Notes: generated by a model from the letters alone, not told the origin. Counted from the stretch's first letter, positions 35,150-43,993 are shown. The stretch is DNA of 64,000 nucleotides from Gordonia sp. PDNC005 (GCF_016919385.1 NZ_CP070351.1:3844001-3908000), one strand, 5' to 3'. Numbers and translations: made by a program.

Positions 35150-36367
35150 ATGACTCGAGTCATCTATGCCCGCAGCGTCCACGACGAGCGCGAGATCGAG
35201 GCCTGCCTCGAAGTGCTGCGCGGCGGCCCGTACGCCATGAAGATCGGCAAGAACGTCGCCGAGATGGAGAGTCGTGTCGCCGACCTCTACGGCAAGAAGC
35301 TGGGCTTGATGTGCAACTCGGGATCGTCCGCGCTCTATCTCGCTCTTGAACTGCTCGACCTGCCGAAGGGCGCGGAGGTCATCACCTCGCCGTTGACGTT
35401 CTCCACCGACGTGTCGCCGATCGTGCGCGGCGGATGGATCCCGGTCTTCGTCGACGTCGAACCCGACACCTACAACGTCGACGTGTCGAAGATCGAGGAG
35501 TTGATCACTCCGCGGACCGGCGCGATCCTGGTGCCCAACCTCGCCGGGAACGCCCCAGACTGGGATGCGATCCGCGCACTCGCCGACAAGCACGGCCTCA
35601 AGGTGATCGAAGACTCGTGCGACTGCATCGGCACCACGCTGCGCGGCACCAAGACGGGCTCGCGTTCGGACATCACGGTCACGAGCTTCGCGATGGCGCA
35701 CATCATCACGTGTGCGGGCAACGGCGGCATGGTCTGCCTGGACGACGAGAAGCTCCGCGACAAGGGGCTCATGCTCCGCCGATGGGGTCGTCGCAGTGAG
35801 CCGCACCTGTTCGGCTCGGCCGGCGAAGGACGCGTCTTCCGGGAGGAACTCGACGGCGTCGACTACGACAACGACTTCATCTTCGACGTCCTGCCGTGGA
35901 ACTTCGAACCGTCCGAGCTGGGCGCCGCGTTCGGGCTGGTGCAACTGAGCAAGCTCGACACCAACTACGCGCGTCGCGCCGAGATCTTCGAAGCGTTCTC
36001 CGAAGCCTTCGGCGCCTACCCGGAACTGTTCCGGCTGCCGCGTCAGCTCGACGGCTTTCACACCGCGTGGCTCTGCTACCCGATCACCATCCGCGAGGAC
36101 GCGGGCTTCGCCCGTTCGGACCTGCAGGAGTCGTTGGAGTCGGCGGGCATCGACACGCGAACCGTGTGGAGCGGCAACGTCACCCGACACCCGATGATGC
36201 GGAACGTCGAATACCACATCCCCGAGGGCGGCCTCCCCAACGCCGACGAGGTGTTCGAGCGCGGCATGTCGCTCGGCATGAGCCACGGTATGAGCGACGA
36301 GGAACTCGATCACGTGGTCGCGAGCATTCATGCTTTCGCCGCTCCTCGGGTCCAGGCCCGTGTCTGA
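35150..36367 (+). CDS. DegT/DnrJ/EryC1-family PLP/PMP enzyme with His at the Lys position
   Basis: The 405-residue protein has DegT motifs: KLGLMCNSGSSALYLALELL, EVITSPLTFSTDVSPIVRGG, LKVIEDSCDCIGTTLRGTKT. The pyridoxal site reads SDITVTSFAMAHIITCAGNG: Ser179 then His184 at the place of the Schiff-base Lys. This exchange is known from the 3-dehydrases E1/RfbH and ColD, which use PMP and abstract a proton with His. The four Cys that hold the [2Fe-2S] cluster in E1 are absent (RRWGRRSEPHLFGSAGEG). It therefore is unlikely to be an aminotransferase. No sugar genes are near. AGGAGA precedes the start. Confidence 0.88.
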   Translation: MTRVIYARSVHDEREIEACLEVLRGGPYAMKIGKNVAEMESRVADLYGKKLGLMCNSGSSALYLALELLDLPKGAEVITSPLTFSTDVSPIVRGGWIPVFVDVEPDTYNVDVSKIEELITPRTGAILVPNLAGNAPDWDAIRALADKHGLKVIEDSCDCIGTTLRGTKTGSRSDITVTSFAMAHIITCAGNGGMVCLDDEKLRDKGLMLRRWGRRSEPHLFGSAGEGRVFREELDGVDYDNDFIFDVLPWNFEPSELGAAFGLVQLSKLDTNYARRAEIFEAFSEAFGAYPELFRLPRQLDGFHTAWLCYPITIREDAGFARSDLQESLESAGIDTRTVWSGNVTRHPMMRNVEYHIPEGGLPNADEVFERGMSLGMSHGMSDEELDHVVASIHAFAAPRVQARV

Positions 36368-37094
36368 CGTGGTCGTATTCCGTCACGCGGTGGTGACCGG
36401 GGGAGCGAGCGGGATCGGCGCGGCGGTCGTCTCCCGACTCCGAGACCGGGGTCTGGCCGTGACGGTCTTCGATCGGGCCGATCCGTCGGACCCGCAGGAT
36501 GGCGTTCAGTACCTGTCCGTGGACGTCACCGATCGAGCCGCGGTCGAGTCGGCGATGGCGGCGTGCTCCGCAGGTCAGCCGACACCTGACGTGCTGGTCA
36601 CCAGCCACGGGATCCGGGGAGAGTTCCTGCCTGCAGTCGATCTCGACCCGGACACGTTCCGTCGGGTGTTCGACGTTCACGTCACCGGAACTCTCCTCGT
36701 CGCGACCGCATTCGCGCGGCCACTGCTCGCGGCCAGGCGACCGGGTGCGATCGTCACGCTGTCGTCGACGACCGCCTACGGCGGCTGGGCGAAGCAGGCC
36801 GACTACGGAACCGCAAAAGCGGCCGTCGAGCAGCTCAGTCGCAACCTCGCGATCGAGTGGGCCCCGCACATCCGGGTCAACAGCGTCGCACCCGGTCACA
36901 CCCTGACCCCGATGGTCCAGGAGATGATCGACCAGGGATACGACGTGTCCGAGGTCGAAGCCCGAAGTCCCCTCGGCCGGCTGTGTCGTCCGGAAGAGAT
37001 GGCGCGCAGCATCGAGCATCTGGCGCTCGACGCGACCTTCGTGACCGGAGTGGCGATGCCGGTCGACGGCGGGTGGACGGCTGTCGGACGATGA
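36360..37094 (+). CDS. Short-chain dehydrogenase/reductase
   Basis: The 244-residue protein has HAVVTGGASGIGAAVVSRLR, DVLVTSHGIRGEF in place of the NNAG motif, AIVTLSSTTAYGGWAKQADY and YGTAKAAVEQLSRNLAIEWA with catalytic Tyr-Lys, and VTGVAMPVDGGW near the end. The usual NNAG reads TSHG. GTG 36360 overlaps the DegT stop by 8 bases, and the ATGA at its own end overlaps the next gene. It is the second SDR of the operon. Confidence 0.9.
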   Translation: MSDVVVFRHAVVTGGASGIGAAVVSRLRDRGLAVTVFDRADPSDPQDGVQYLSVDVTDRAAVESAMAACSAGQPTPDVLVTSHGIRGEFLPAVDLDPDTFRRVFDVHVTGTLLVATAFARPLLAARRPGAIVTLSSTTAYGGWAKQADYGTAKAAVEQLSRNLAIEWAPHIRVNSVAPGHTLTPMVQEMIDQGYDVSEVEARSPLGRLCRPEEMARSIEHLALDATFVTGVAMPVDGGWTAVGR

Positions 37095-37978
37095 CGCCGT
37101 CCGGTACTCGAGCTGTCGGGGACCTCGTTGTGCCTGCCGTCGGCTTCGGCGCGATGACGATCACCCAGGTCCCCGGCTTCGATGTCGAGCAGGGGCGGCG
37201 GACCGTCCACACTGCGCTGGACGTCGGGATGCGATTCTTCGACACCGCCGATGTGTACGGACCGGCAGGCGCGGAGGCCGGCGTGAACGAGCTAGCGCTC
37301 GCCGACGCGTTGCGTACGTGGTCCGGTTCCACCGACGACGTTGTGGTCGCCACCAAAGGCGGGCACCTGCGGTTCACCGACGACACCTGGTGGATCGACG
37401 GCGGCCACCGCCACCTTCGTGAGGCGTGCATCGCATCCGTCCGGCGGCTGGGCCTGGACCCGTTGCCGCTGTACCTCCATCATCGGCCCGATCCGCAGTT
37501 GCCGTACGAGGAGTCGATGCTCGCGATGCGAGCCCTTTGGGACGAGGGACTGGTGCGACGAGTCGGGATCTCGAACGCGAACCCCGCGCAGATCGCGGTG
37601 GCGAGCCAGATCCTCGGCGATGCACTCGTCGCCGTCGAGAACGAATACTCCCCCGGATTCCGGTCGTCCGAGCCGGAGGTGGCCGAGTGCGAACGTCGTG
37701 GCCTTGCCTTCCTGTCGTGGGGCCCGTTCGGCGGAATGCGCCGTGCCAAATCCATGGGTGATCAAGGTTCGCCTTTCGAGACTGTCGCGCGCCGACACGG
37801 GGTGAGTGTCCACCGAGTGGCGCTCGCCTGGCAGCTCCACCGCTCGTCGGCGGTGATTCCCATCCCGGGCGCGTCCCGGCCGGAGTCGGTCATCGACTCG
37901 TTCGGCGCACTCGACTTGCCACTGTCCGCCGACGACATGGTGTTGCTCGACGGTCCGCCACCAGAGAAAGAGAACTGA
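37091..37978 (+). CDS. Aldo/keto reductase
   Basis: The 295-residue protein has the tetrad Asp and Tyr in GMRFFDTADVYGPAG, Lys in VVVATKGGHLRFT and His in PLPLYLHHRPDPQL. The cofactor site is SAVIPIPGASRPESVIDSFG. ATG 37091 overlaps the SDR stop by 4 bases and the gene ends 2 bases before the transporter start. It would reduce or oxidise a carbonyl or alcohol intermediate of the pathway. Confidence 0.93.
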   Translation: MTPSGTRAVGDLVVPAVGFGAMTITQVPGFDVEQGRRTVHTALDVGMRFFDTADVYGPAGAEAGVNELALADALRTWSGSTDDVVVATKGGHLRFTDDTWWIDGGHRHLREACIASVRRLGLDPLPLYLHHRPDPQLPYEESMLAMRALWDEGLVRRVGISNANPAQIAVASQILGDALVAVENEYSPGFRSSEPEVAECERRGLAFLSWGPFGGMRRAKSMGDQGSPFETVARRHGVSVHRVALAWQLHRSSAVIPIPGASRPESVIDSFGALDLPLSADDMVLLDGPPPEKEN

Positions 37979-37980
37979 CC

Positions 37981-39339
37981 ATGACCACGAATCCCATGAG
38001 CGAATTCCAATCATCAACGTCGACCGACGAGACAGTGCACGACCAGCACGGACAGGTGAGGCGCGTCGTCATGTCGAGTCTTCTCGGCACCGTCATCGAG
38101 TACTACGACTTCCTGCTGTACAGCACGATGGCGGCCCTCGTTTTCGGTCGGCTGTACTTTCCGTCGTCGAACGGGGCGGTGTCGACGATCGCCGCATTCG
38201 GCACTCTCGCGGCAGGTTACGTGGCACGACCCCTCGGGGGAATCCTGTTCGGACACTTCGGGGACCGGCTCGGCCGCAAGTCGATGTTGATCCTGTCGAT
38301 GTCGTTGATGGGTGGGGCGAGCTTCCTCATCGGCGTGCTCCCGACCTTTCACACGATCGGAATCGCGGCGCCGATCCTGCTCGTCGTCCTTCGACTCGTG
38401 CAAGGCGTTGCGGTGGGCGGCGAATGGGGCGGTGCTGCGCTCATGGTCATCGAGCACGCCGAACCGGACAAGCGCGGCAGACTCGCCGGCATCATGCAGA
38501 TGGGGTCACCGCTCGGTTCCCTCGCTTCCACGGTCGCCGTCCTGGCGGTGACCGCGTTGCCGGACGAGAGCTTCACGCTCTGGGGGTGGCGAATCCCGTT
38601 CCTGATCAGCGCGATCCTCCTCGCGATCGGTCTCTACGTGCGGCTGAGCGTGGTGGAGAGCCCAGTGTTCGCGCAGGCTGTGGAGGAGGCGTCGGCGGTC
38701 AAGAGCCAGAGGATTCCTGCGCTGCAAGTCCTCCGCCGGCCCCGAGCCCTGATCCTGGCGACCGCCGTCGGCATCGGACCGTTTGTCATGACCGCGTTGA
38801 TCAGCTCGCACATCCTCGCGTACGGGCCCGCTGTCGGATACGACAAGTCGGATGTGGTCCGGACTCTGCTGTTCACCTCGTTCACGGCGTTGGTCTGCAT
38901 TCCGCTCTTCTCTGCACTGTCGGATCGTCTCGGCAGGCGCACGGTCAGCCTGGCCGGAGCCGTCGGCGCGATCGTCTTCGCGTTCCCGCTCTATGCGATG
39001 GTCGGGAGCGGTTCGGTCTTCGTCTTGACCATCGGTCTGATGATCGCGATGGTCATGCAGAACGCCCTGTACGCGCCGCTCGCGCCGATGCTGTCGGAGA
39101 TGTTCGGAACGGGTGTCCGGTACACGGGCGTGTCGATGGGTTACCAGATGGCCAGCCTCCTCGGCGCAGGCTTCACTCCGATGATCGCGGCGTGGCTGGT
39201 GGACCTGAACGACGACTCCAGCATTCCGTTGAGCCTGCTGATGGTCGCGGGCGCCGCGATCACCATCGCCGGCATCTCGCAGCTTCGGGAATCGCGCGGT
39301 CGCGACCTCACCTCCGAGATCTCGTCGACGTCGGTCTGA
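37981..39339 (+). CDS. MFS transporter, metabolite:H+ symporter (MHS) type
   Basis: The 452-residue protein has 12 helices and the MHS hallmarks SSLLGTVIEYYDFLLYSTMA, ARPLGGILFGHFGDRLGRKS, and RLVQGVAVGGEWGGAALMVI. A second cytoplasmic loop has ALSDRLGRRTVSL. MHS transporters (KgtP, ProP, ShiA, citrate type) import small organic acids or zwitterions with protons. As the last gene of the operon it most likely brings in the substrate of the VOC/SDR/DegT enzymes, which argues for a catabolic pathway. Confidence 0.93.
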   Translation: MTTNPMSEFQSSTSTDETVHDQHGQVRRVVMSSLLGTVIEYYDFLLYSTMAALVFGRLYFPSSNGAVSTIAAFGTLAAGYVARPLGGILFGHFGDRLGRKSMLILSMSLMGGASFLIGVLPTFHTIGIAAPILLVVLRLVQGVAVGGEWGGAALMVIEHAEPDKRGRLAGIMQMGSPLGSLASTVAVLAVTALPDESFTLWGWRIPFLISAILLAIGLYVRLSVVESPVFAQAVEEASAVKSQRIPALQVLRRPRALILATAVGIGPFVMTALISSHILAYGPAVGYDKSDVVRTLLFTSFTALVCIPLFSALSDRLGRRTVSLAGAVGAIVFAFPLYAMVGSGSVFVLTIGLMIAMVMQNALYAPLAPMLSEMFGTGVRYTGVSMGYQMASLLGAGFTPMIAAWLVDLNDDSSIPLSLLMVAGAAITIAGISQLRESRGRDLTSEISSTSV

Positions 39340-39797
39340 CCTAAGGACCGGCGAGACTGCACCAGGCGCGGGCTTCGTCTTGGTGATTGTCTCAGCGACA
39401 AACGAGAGTCGGCACGTAGATGATTGTTGAGGAATGTCCGGCATCGCGTGCTTGACGGTCGCTCTGTGATTGGGGTCAACCCGTCGAGTTTAATCAACTG
39501 GCATCGATCCGGTAATGGTTTCGGGCCCTACGGAAGATGGCTTACATCCCTGCTTTCATAGGGCCTTTAGTCCCTTCGTGGTTGATTTCAAGTGCTACGA
39601 GGCACTTTAGCTTTCGGCTGCGACCAAATCGGGCAGAGCAGAGCCCGGTTTCTCTACTCACATCGCATGTGTAAAGCTCGGAGATAGGGGGAAATGTCGG
39701 TATCGGACGTTTGACTCCTTGTTATATGCGCGTGTTTGGTTGACGACGGTGGGGACGCCCTCCTTCATTCCATTCTTCAAGAAAGAGAGCACTTGCA
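39340..39797 (+). other. Gene-free AT-richer leader region
   Basis: No coding sequence is evident. It holds the DosR-box-like site described separately and a second, weaker copy of the same motif at 39601-39614. The composition is clearly lower in GC than the flanks, as expected for a regulated promoter region with a long leader before the gene at 39798. Confidence 0.5.
39558..39577. promoter_or_regulatory. DosR/DevR-box-like palindrome
   Basis: The core GGGCCTTTAGTCCC (39561-39574) differs by one base from the mycobacterial DosR core GGGACTWWAGTCCC. A degenerate copy, GGCACTTTAGCTTT, lies 40 bases downstream at 39601-39614. Both are about 190-240 bases before the glycine-zipper gene. DosR boxes commonly occur as pairs, so hypoxia or NO control is plausible. 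Confidence 0.5.
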
Positions 39798-40802
39798 ATG
39801 CATATAAGAACGGGCGATGATTCCGTTACTCTCAGCAGGAAGCGCAGACTCCGAATTGGCGGCGTCGTAGCTCTGGGGCTGGCCGCCGCACTGGTTGCCC
39901 CGAGCTCCCATGCGGCGGAGGCCTCGGCGGCCGTAGCGTCAACGTCGCATGCTGCTGTCGATCAGTCCTCTGCGCACGTGGTGTCGGCGGCCCTCCAGAG
40001 CAAGGCGCCAACCGTCGGAAACGCAGTCGTCGCAGCGAGGGTTGCGTCAAAGCCGAGCTATTCGACGAGTAACGATCGTGTGCAGCAGGTGGCCGACGCG
40101 GAAGCCCAACGCAGCGCGGCGATTGGGGCGGCGATCGGCGCGAGCGCGGGCGCAGCTGTTGCGGGTGCTGTCGGCTGGCTTCCCGGAGCAGTCGTCGGCG
40201 GCTTCGTCACAGGCGTCGGGATCGGGGTAACTGCTGGTATCACCGGAGCAGTGATCGGCACTGCGGTCGGTGCAGCTCTTGGTTGTGTTGTCGGACTTCC
40301 GTACATCATTGTCGGTTGCGCTGTCGGAATGCCCATCGGTGCGGCTCTGGGCGGAGTGATCGGCGGCGCGGCGGGCGCCTTCATCGGTGGTGCTTACGGT
40401 GCCGTCGCGGGTGGCGTCGTCAGTGGCCTTCCTACCGGCGTGGTGGTTGCACCCATCGGTGCACTCGTCGGTGGAGCCATCGGTGCTGGACTAGGACTGT
40501 GGTTCGGCCAGACATGGGGGCGCGGCGAAGGTATGGACCGAGTCAGCAACGCGAAGTCGGCTGAGGCAGTGCGCAACGCGACTGCCTCGTCGGCCAATAC
40601 GCAGCGAAACCCTGCTTCTGCTGTGGCGCCGACCGGTTCGCAGAGCAGCCAGGAGCAGGCGATTGCCTCTCGTGTCGAGGAGGCCGCCGACGTTGTCGGA
40701 GCTGACCTGCAAGCCGCTTCTGTGCAGCTCGAACGATCAATCGGCAGCGTTGCGAGGCAGGCACAAGCCGGGTTGAGCACTGTGCTCGACACCGTGAAGT
40801 AG
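39798..40802 (+). CDS. Exported glycine-zipper protein
   Basis: The 334-residue protein has a signal peptide (RRLRIGGVVALGLAAALVAP, cleavage near SHAAEA). A polar stretch is followed by a 140-residue region (about 107-245) of GxxxG/AxxxG repeats such as IGAAIGASAGAAVAGAVGWL and PIGALVGGAIGAGLGLWFGQ. Such glycine zippers pack or oligomerise in membranes. The C-terminus is polar and helical (EQAIASRVEEAADVVGADLQ). Actinobacterial proteins of this type are sometimes labelled insoluble-domain proteins. Function is unknown. A DosR-like box lies in its leader. Confidence 0.75.
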   Translation: MHIRTGDDSVTLSRKRRLRIGGVVALGLAAALVAPSSHAAEASAAVASTSHAAVDQSSAHVVSAALQSKAPTVGNAVVAARVASKPSYSTSNDRVQQVADAEAQRSAAIGAAIGASAGAAVAGAVGWLPGAVVGGFVTGVGIGVTAGITGAVIGTAVGAALGCVVGLPYIIVGCAVGMPIGAALGGVIGGAAGAFIGGAYGAVAGGVVSGLPTGVVVAPIGALVGGAIGAGLGLWFGQTWGRGEGMDRVSNAKSAEAVRNATASSANTQRNPASAVAPTGSQSSQEQAIASRVEEAADVVGADLQAASVQLERSIGSVARQAQAGLSTVLDTVK

Positions 40803-40823
40803 GCAGTAGCGCCCAGGCGGCAA

Positions 40824-40860
40824 CCCAATCCCGGACTGACTGCAGCGGCCCGGGATTGGG
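40824..40860 (+). terminator. Hairpin after the glycine-zipper gene
   Basis: CCCAATCCCGG (40824-40834) and CCGGGATTGGG (40850-40860) form a perfect 11-bp stem with a 15-base loop. There is no T run. It lies 21 bases after the stop codon. Confidence 0.6.
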
Positions 40861-40907
40861 AGTCGCGGAACAGACAACTTCCCCGTATACCGAGCGAGAA
40901 ATCCAGA

Positions 40908-41579
40908 ATGGTTCCCCATAAAAGCCCGCAAACGAGCCGTGCTCTCACCGCGGCCGCGATAGTCGCCGTCGTAGTACCTCTCGGCGCGTGTTCCGGTCCT
41001 CCAGAATCATCGTCCACCGGACCGGGCTCCGCCGTCACCTCCGTCCACGACGTGCCGCCAGGGTACGTTCGCGCAGAACAAGCAGGGCTGCTGATCAAGA
41101 TCCCCGAGCGGTGGACGCCGCTCAACGTACACGACGCAATGGCAGATCCGGATTCGGTAGCGCCTGAAGTGAAGAGACTGGCTTCGGAGCGCAACCTCAC
41201 GATTGAGCAATACGTATCGCTGCTTCAGGGTGCGGACCTGGTGCTCTTCGGCCCCACTCAAAAAGAGGAAACGGCCACAGTCAACATCGTCACCGACGTG
41301 CGGTTGAAGTCCTTGCCGACGCCGGAGAAGGTCCGTCAAGAGCTCGTCGCGATCGGGGCTCCGACACCCCGCGCCGGCGTCACCACCACAAAGCTCCTGG
41401 GTCGTGCTATCTGGTCTTCAGTCTCCATCACCCCTACATCGCCGTCTGCCCTGTTCATTCTGACGGCGATCGGTCCGAACGGGCTGGTCACACTGACGGC
41501 ATCGAGTCCGTCCATTGCGGAAGCGAAACGATGCGTCATGAGAATCACATCTCAGATGATCAGTTGGACGAAACCTTGA
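40908..41579 (+). CDS. Putative lipoprotein of unknown function
   Basis: The 223-residue protein has a lipoprotein signal peptide with lipobox LGAC (RALTAAAIVAVVVPLGACSG) so it should be anchored to the outer face of the membrane. The rest is a mixed alpha/beta domain: PPGYVRAEQAGLLIKIPERW, EVKRLASERNLTIEQYVSLL, ATVNIVTDVRLKSLPTPEKV, SALFILTAIGPNGLVTLTAS. I do not recognise the family; it recalls small actinobacterial LpqN-like domains in layout. It lies between the glycine-zipper gene and a LuxR-type regulator. Confidence 0.8.
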   Translation: MVPHKSPQTSRALTAAAIVAVVVPLGACSGPPESSSTGPGSAVTSVHDVPPGYVRAEQAGLLIKIPERWTPLNVHDAMADPDSVAPEVKRLASERNLTIEQYVSLLQGADLVLFGPTQKEETATVNIVTDVRLKSLPTPEKVRQELVAIGAPTPRAGVTTTKLLGRAIWSSVSITPTSPSALFILTAIGPNGLVTLTASSPSIAEAKRCVMRITSQMISWTKP

Positions 41580-41710
41580 GGTGATGAGCGTGTGAAGAAT
41601 TGGCGTGAGCATCGTTCAATTGGCGGTCGAAAGAATGGACACCTCCGGATCGTGTCAGCGTGTGAGGAGATCTCGAATGCCGGACGTGTGAGGAAGGTGT
41701 GTTCGGAACC

Positions 41711-42412
41711 ATGACTGAACCTTGCGTAGGCGATGGCCGCGGGTCTCTCCGTTCAAAGACCCATCTTCTCTCCACAAGCGATCGGTACCCCTCCGTGGTC
41801 CTCCATGGACTTGAGGATGACGCGTCCGACGAGGTTGAAGCAGCTCTCCGCAGTCGAGGGATTCTGAAGTTCAGTCGCTTGGTCAGCATCGACGAGGCTC
41901 TGACCGTTGCGGAAGGCGAAGTGAATGTTGCGATTGTTTATGCGCCTGGGTCCAGAGGGGGTGCACTGGAGATCTGTCAAGGTCTTATCGCCAAAGACTT
42001 TCATTGCCTACTCTTGATTCGAGAGATCGATCCCCAGCTCGTGTTCCAGGCAATCGAGATCGGGGTTCACTCTATTGATCAGTCTTCGCTGCCGCAGGCA
42101 TACGTCAAAGCGCGGCTCGACTCCATAATTCGCCGACGACAGATGATCGGGCCTCAAGTCGTGACAGCTCTGATGGAAGAGATTCAACGACGCGGGCAGC
42201 GGGCATTCCTCACTCGTGGTCTCTCGACGAGGGAAGTGGAAGTCGTCGAGCTGGTTGGTTTAGGTCTCTCGAATGGGGAGATCGGAGCTCGACTCGGTAT
42301 CACGACCAGTGCAGTCAACCGAATGGTTACCGGAATCCGACACACATTGGAACTGTCCAGCCGAGACGATCTCATTCGGCGTGCACACGAGATGTGGCGG
42401 AGCCCTCGCTGA
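41711..42412 (+). CDS. NarL/LuxR-type regulator with degenerate receiver domain
   Basis: The 233-residue protein has a response-regulator-like N-terminus and a LuxR HTH (RGLSTREVEVVELVGLGLSN, GEIGARLGITTSAVNRMVTG, IRHTLELSSRDDLIRRA). The segment at the phosphoacceptor position reads VNVAIVYAPGSRGGALEICQ, with Tyr/Ala where Asp is required, and the acidic pocket near the N-terminus is also poorly kept. It is likely regulated by something other than phosphorylation. ATG 41711 (MTEP) or GTG 41699 may be the start. Confidence 0.85.
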   Translation: MTEPCVGDGRGSLRSKTHLLSTSDRYPSVVLHGLEDDASDEVEAALRSRGILKFSRLVSIDEALTVAEGEVNVAIVYAPGSRGGALEICQGLIAKDFHCLLLIREIDPQLVFQAIEIGVHSIDQSSLPQAYVKARLDSIIRRRQMIGPQVVTALMEEIQRRGQRAFLTRGLSTREVEVVELVGLGLSNGEIGARLGITTSAVNRMVTGIRHTLELSSRDDLIRRAHEMWRSPR

Positions 42413-42448
42413 GGCAGGCCCCTTCCGGCCGTAACAACCGCTGATGTT

Positions 42449-43312
42449 TCAGTCTCTATGCGTCTCGAAACCGCGTTCAGCGAGAGCGTCGAGAACAGCC
42501 ACGTCGCCGCGGTACGGCTCGTCGTCACGCGGCCAGTGGACGATGATGTCGGAGAAGCCGATGTGGGCTGCGCGGCCGGCCATCTCGTCGAATCGGCCGA
42601 CTGACTCCAGCACGGACGCCGGTGCGCTCGCCAGATTCAGATAGGTGTCGATCGTTCGCCCGGTGGCGGCCGCGGTGTCGGAGGCGAGTGCGTGGTTGGA
42701 AGCGACTGCCGCGAACCAGTCGTCGAGACTGTCGGTCGACGGTCCGGTCGTCAACCAGGCATCGCCAGTCCTGGCCGCGAACCGAACCGACCGTGGCCCG
42801 TTACCCGCGAGGATCAGCGGCACGCGGGAGCGGACCTCCCCTCCGACCAGGCGCATGTCGCGTGCCGAGTAGTAGTCGCCGTCGGCGTCCACGTGGTCTT
42901 CCCGCAGGGTGCGGTCGAGCAGGAGTGTGAACTCCTGGAATCGGTCGACCTTCTGCTTCGGCGTCAGCGGTGCTTGGCCGAGCAGACCGTCGTCCGGAGT
43001 CCCGCCCGCGCCTAGGCCGAGCAGCAGTCGTCCGTCGGAGATGTCCACCATCGTCTGGACCTCGCGCGAGGTGCTCACCGGGTGACGGAAGTTCGGGGAG
43101 ATCACGTACGTTCCGAGCTTGATGCGGTCGGTCACGCTTGCCGCCGCGGCGAGCGTCGGCGTGCAGGAGAACCATCGCGCGTCGGGCAGCCCGCCCCACA
43201 CCAGGTGGTCGTACGTCCACGCATGGTGCAAGCCCATCTCCTCGGCTCGCTGCCACAACGGACGCGCATCGCGCCACGGCATGTCGGGGAGGATGCATAT
43301 CCCGTATCGCAT
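42449..43312 (-). CDS. Luciferase-like (LLM class) F420-dependent oxidoreductase
   Basis: The 287-residue protein is a TIM barrel of the LLM class: MRYGICILPDMPWRDARPLW, YDHLVWGGLPDARWF, DRIKLGTYVISPNFRHPVST, ISDGRLLLGLGAGGTPDD and VPLILAGNGPRSVRFAARTG. Actinobacterial members usually take F420H2. It is the last gene of a four-gene run on the minus strand with the TetR, MpaB-like and acyl-CoA oxidase-like genes. Confidence 0.9.
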   Translation of the reverse strand: MRYGICILPDMPWRDARPLWQRAEEMGLHHAWTYDHLVWGGLPDARWFSCTPTLAAAASVTDRIKLGTYVISPNFRHPVSTSREVQTMVDISDGRLLLGLGAGGTPDDGLLGQAPLTPKQKVDRFQEFTLLLDRTLREDHVDADGDYYSARDMRLVGGEVRSRVPLILAGNGPRSVRFAARTGDAWLTTGPSTDSLDDWFAAVASNHALASDTAAATGRTIDTYLNLASAPASVLESVGRFDEMAGRAAHIGFSDIIVHWPRDDEPYRGDVAVLDALAERGFETHRD

Positions 43313-43351
43313 GGTGTCGAGACTAGCGCTGTCGGCAGGCTCGACACGAGA

Positions 43352-43993
43352 TCACGCGCTACGCATCCCCCGATAGACGGCCGCTCCGATGAACGCCCCG
43401 AGATCGTGCGGGGTCATCGAGTGGTCGGAGTCCGAACCGAGAAGTGTTCGGACTGCGCCTTCTCCCGACGAGACCCAGAACTCGACGAGAGCGGAGAGCT
43501 TCCGTTCCGCATCGTCGGTTCCCCACGCGTCGAGCGTCGGGGCGAGCAACTGTCGGCACCGTTCGACAACGATCGCTCGGCCGCGGCCGAACAACTCGGT
43601 GACCTCAGCATCGGGATTGCCGTAGAGGAGTCTCCACGCCTGAGGTCGAGCGGCGACGGCCGCCAGTAGAGCCTGAAAACCCTCGATGAACACCGCTTCG
43701 GTGGCGTCGACCGCTCGTGCGCGCAGGATCCCCGGAAGTGCTTCGCCGAGGTACCGCTCTTCTCGATCGATCAGCGCCGCGAGGATCTCTGATCGACTCG
43801 AGAAACACGCATAGACAACCGGTCGAGTGACATCGAGCGACGATGCGATTGACGCGATCGTGACCGATGAGATTCCGTCCTCGTTCGCGATCTGCAAAGC
43901 CGCGTCGAGAATCTGGGGCCGGCGCCGATCAGGACCGAGGTGCTCGGCCCGGTTGCGCGAGCCGCCGCGGGTTCGACTCGACGTCACGCTCAC
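43352..43993 (-). CDS. TetR-family regulator
   Basis: The 213-residue protein has the HTH RRPQILDAALQIANEDGISS, VTIASIASSLDVTRPVVYAC, FSSRSEILAALIDREERYLG. The effector part includes VFIEGFQALLAAVAARPQAW and LSALVEFWVSSGEGAVRTLL. It lies 42 bases after the MpaB-like gene and 39 before the LLM gene on the same strand, and may control this operon. Confidence 0.9.
   Translation of the reverse strand: MSVTSSRTRGGSRNRAEHLGPDRRRPQILDAALQIANEDGISSVTIASIASSLDVTRPVVYACFSSRSEILAALIDREERYLGEALPGILRARAVDATEAVFIEGFQALLAAVAARPQAWRLLYGNPDAEVTELFGRGRAIVVERCRQLLAPTLDAWGTDDAERKLSALVEFWVSSGEGAVRTLLGSDSDHSMTPHDLGAFIGAAVYRGMRSA

Noticed and set aside
34763..36331. A 522-codon minus-strand frame opposite the DegT gene
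   Set aside because: It is antisense to two well-supported genes and shows no motif or ribosome site.
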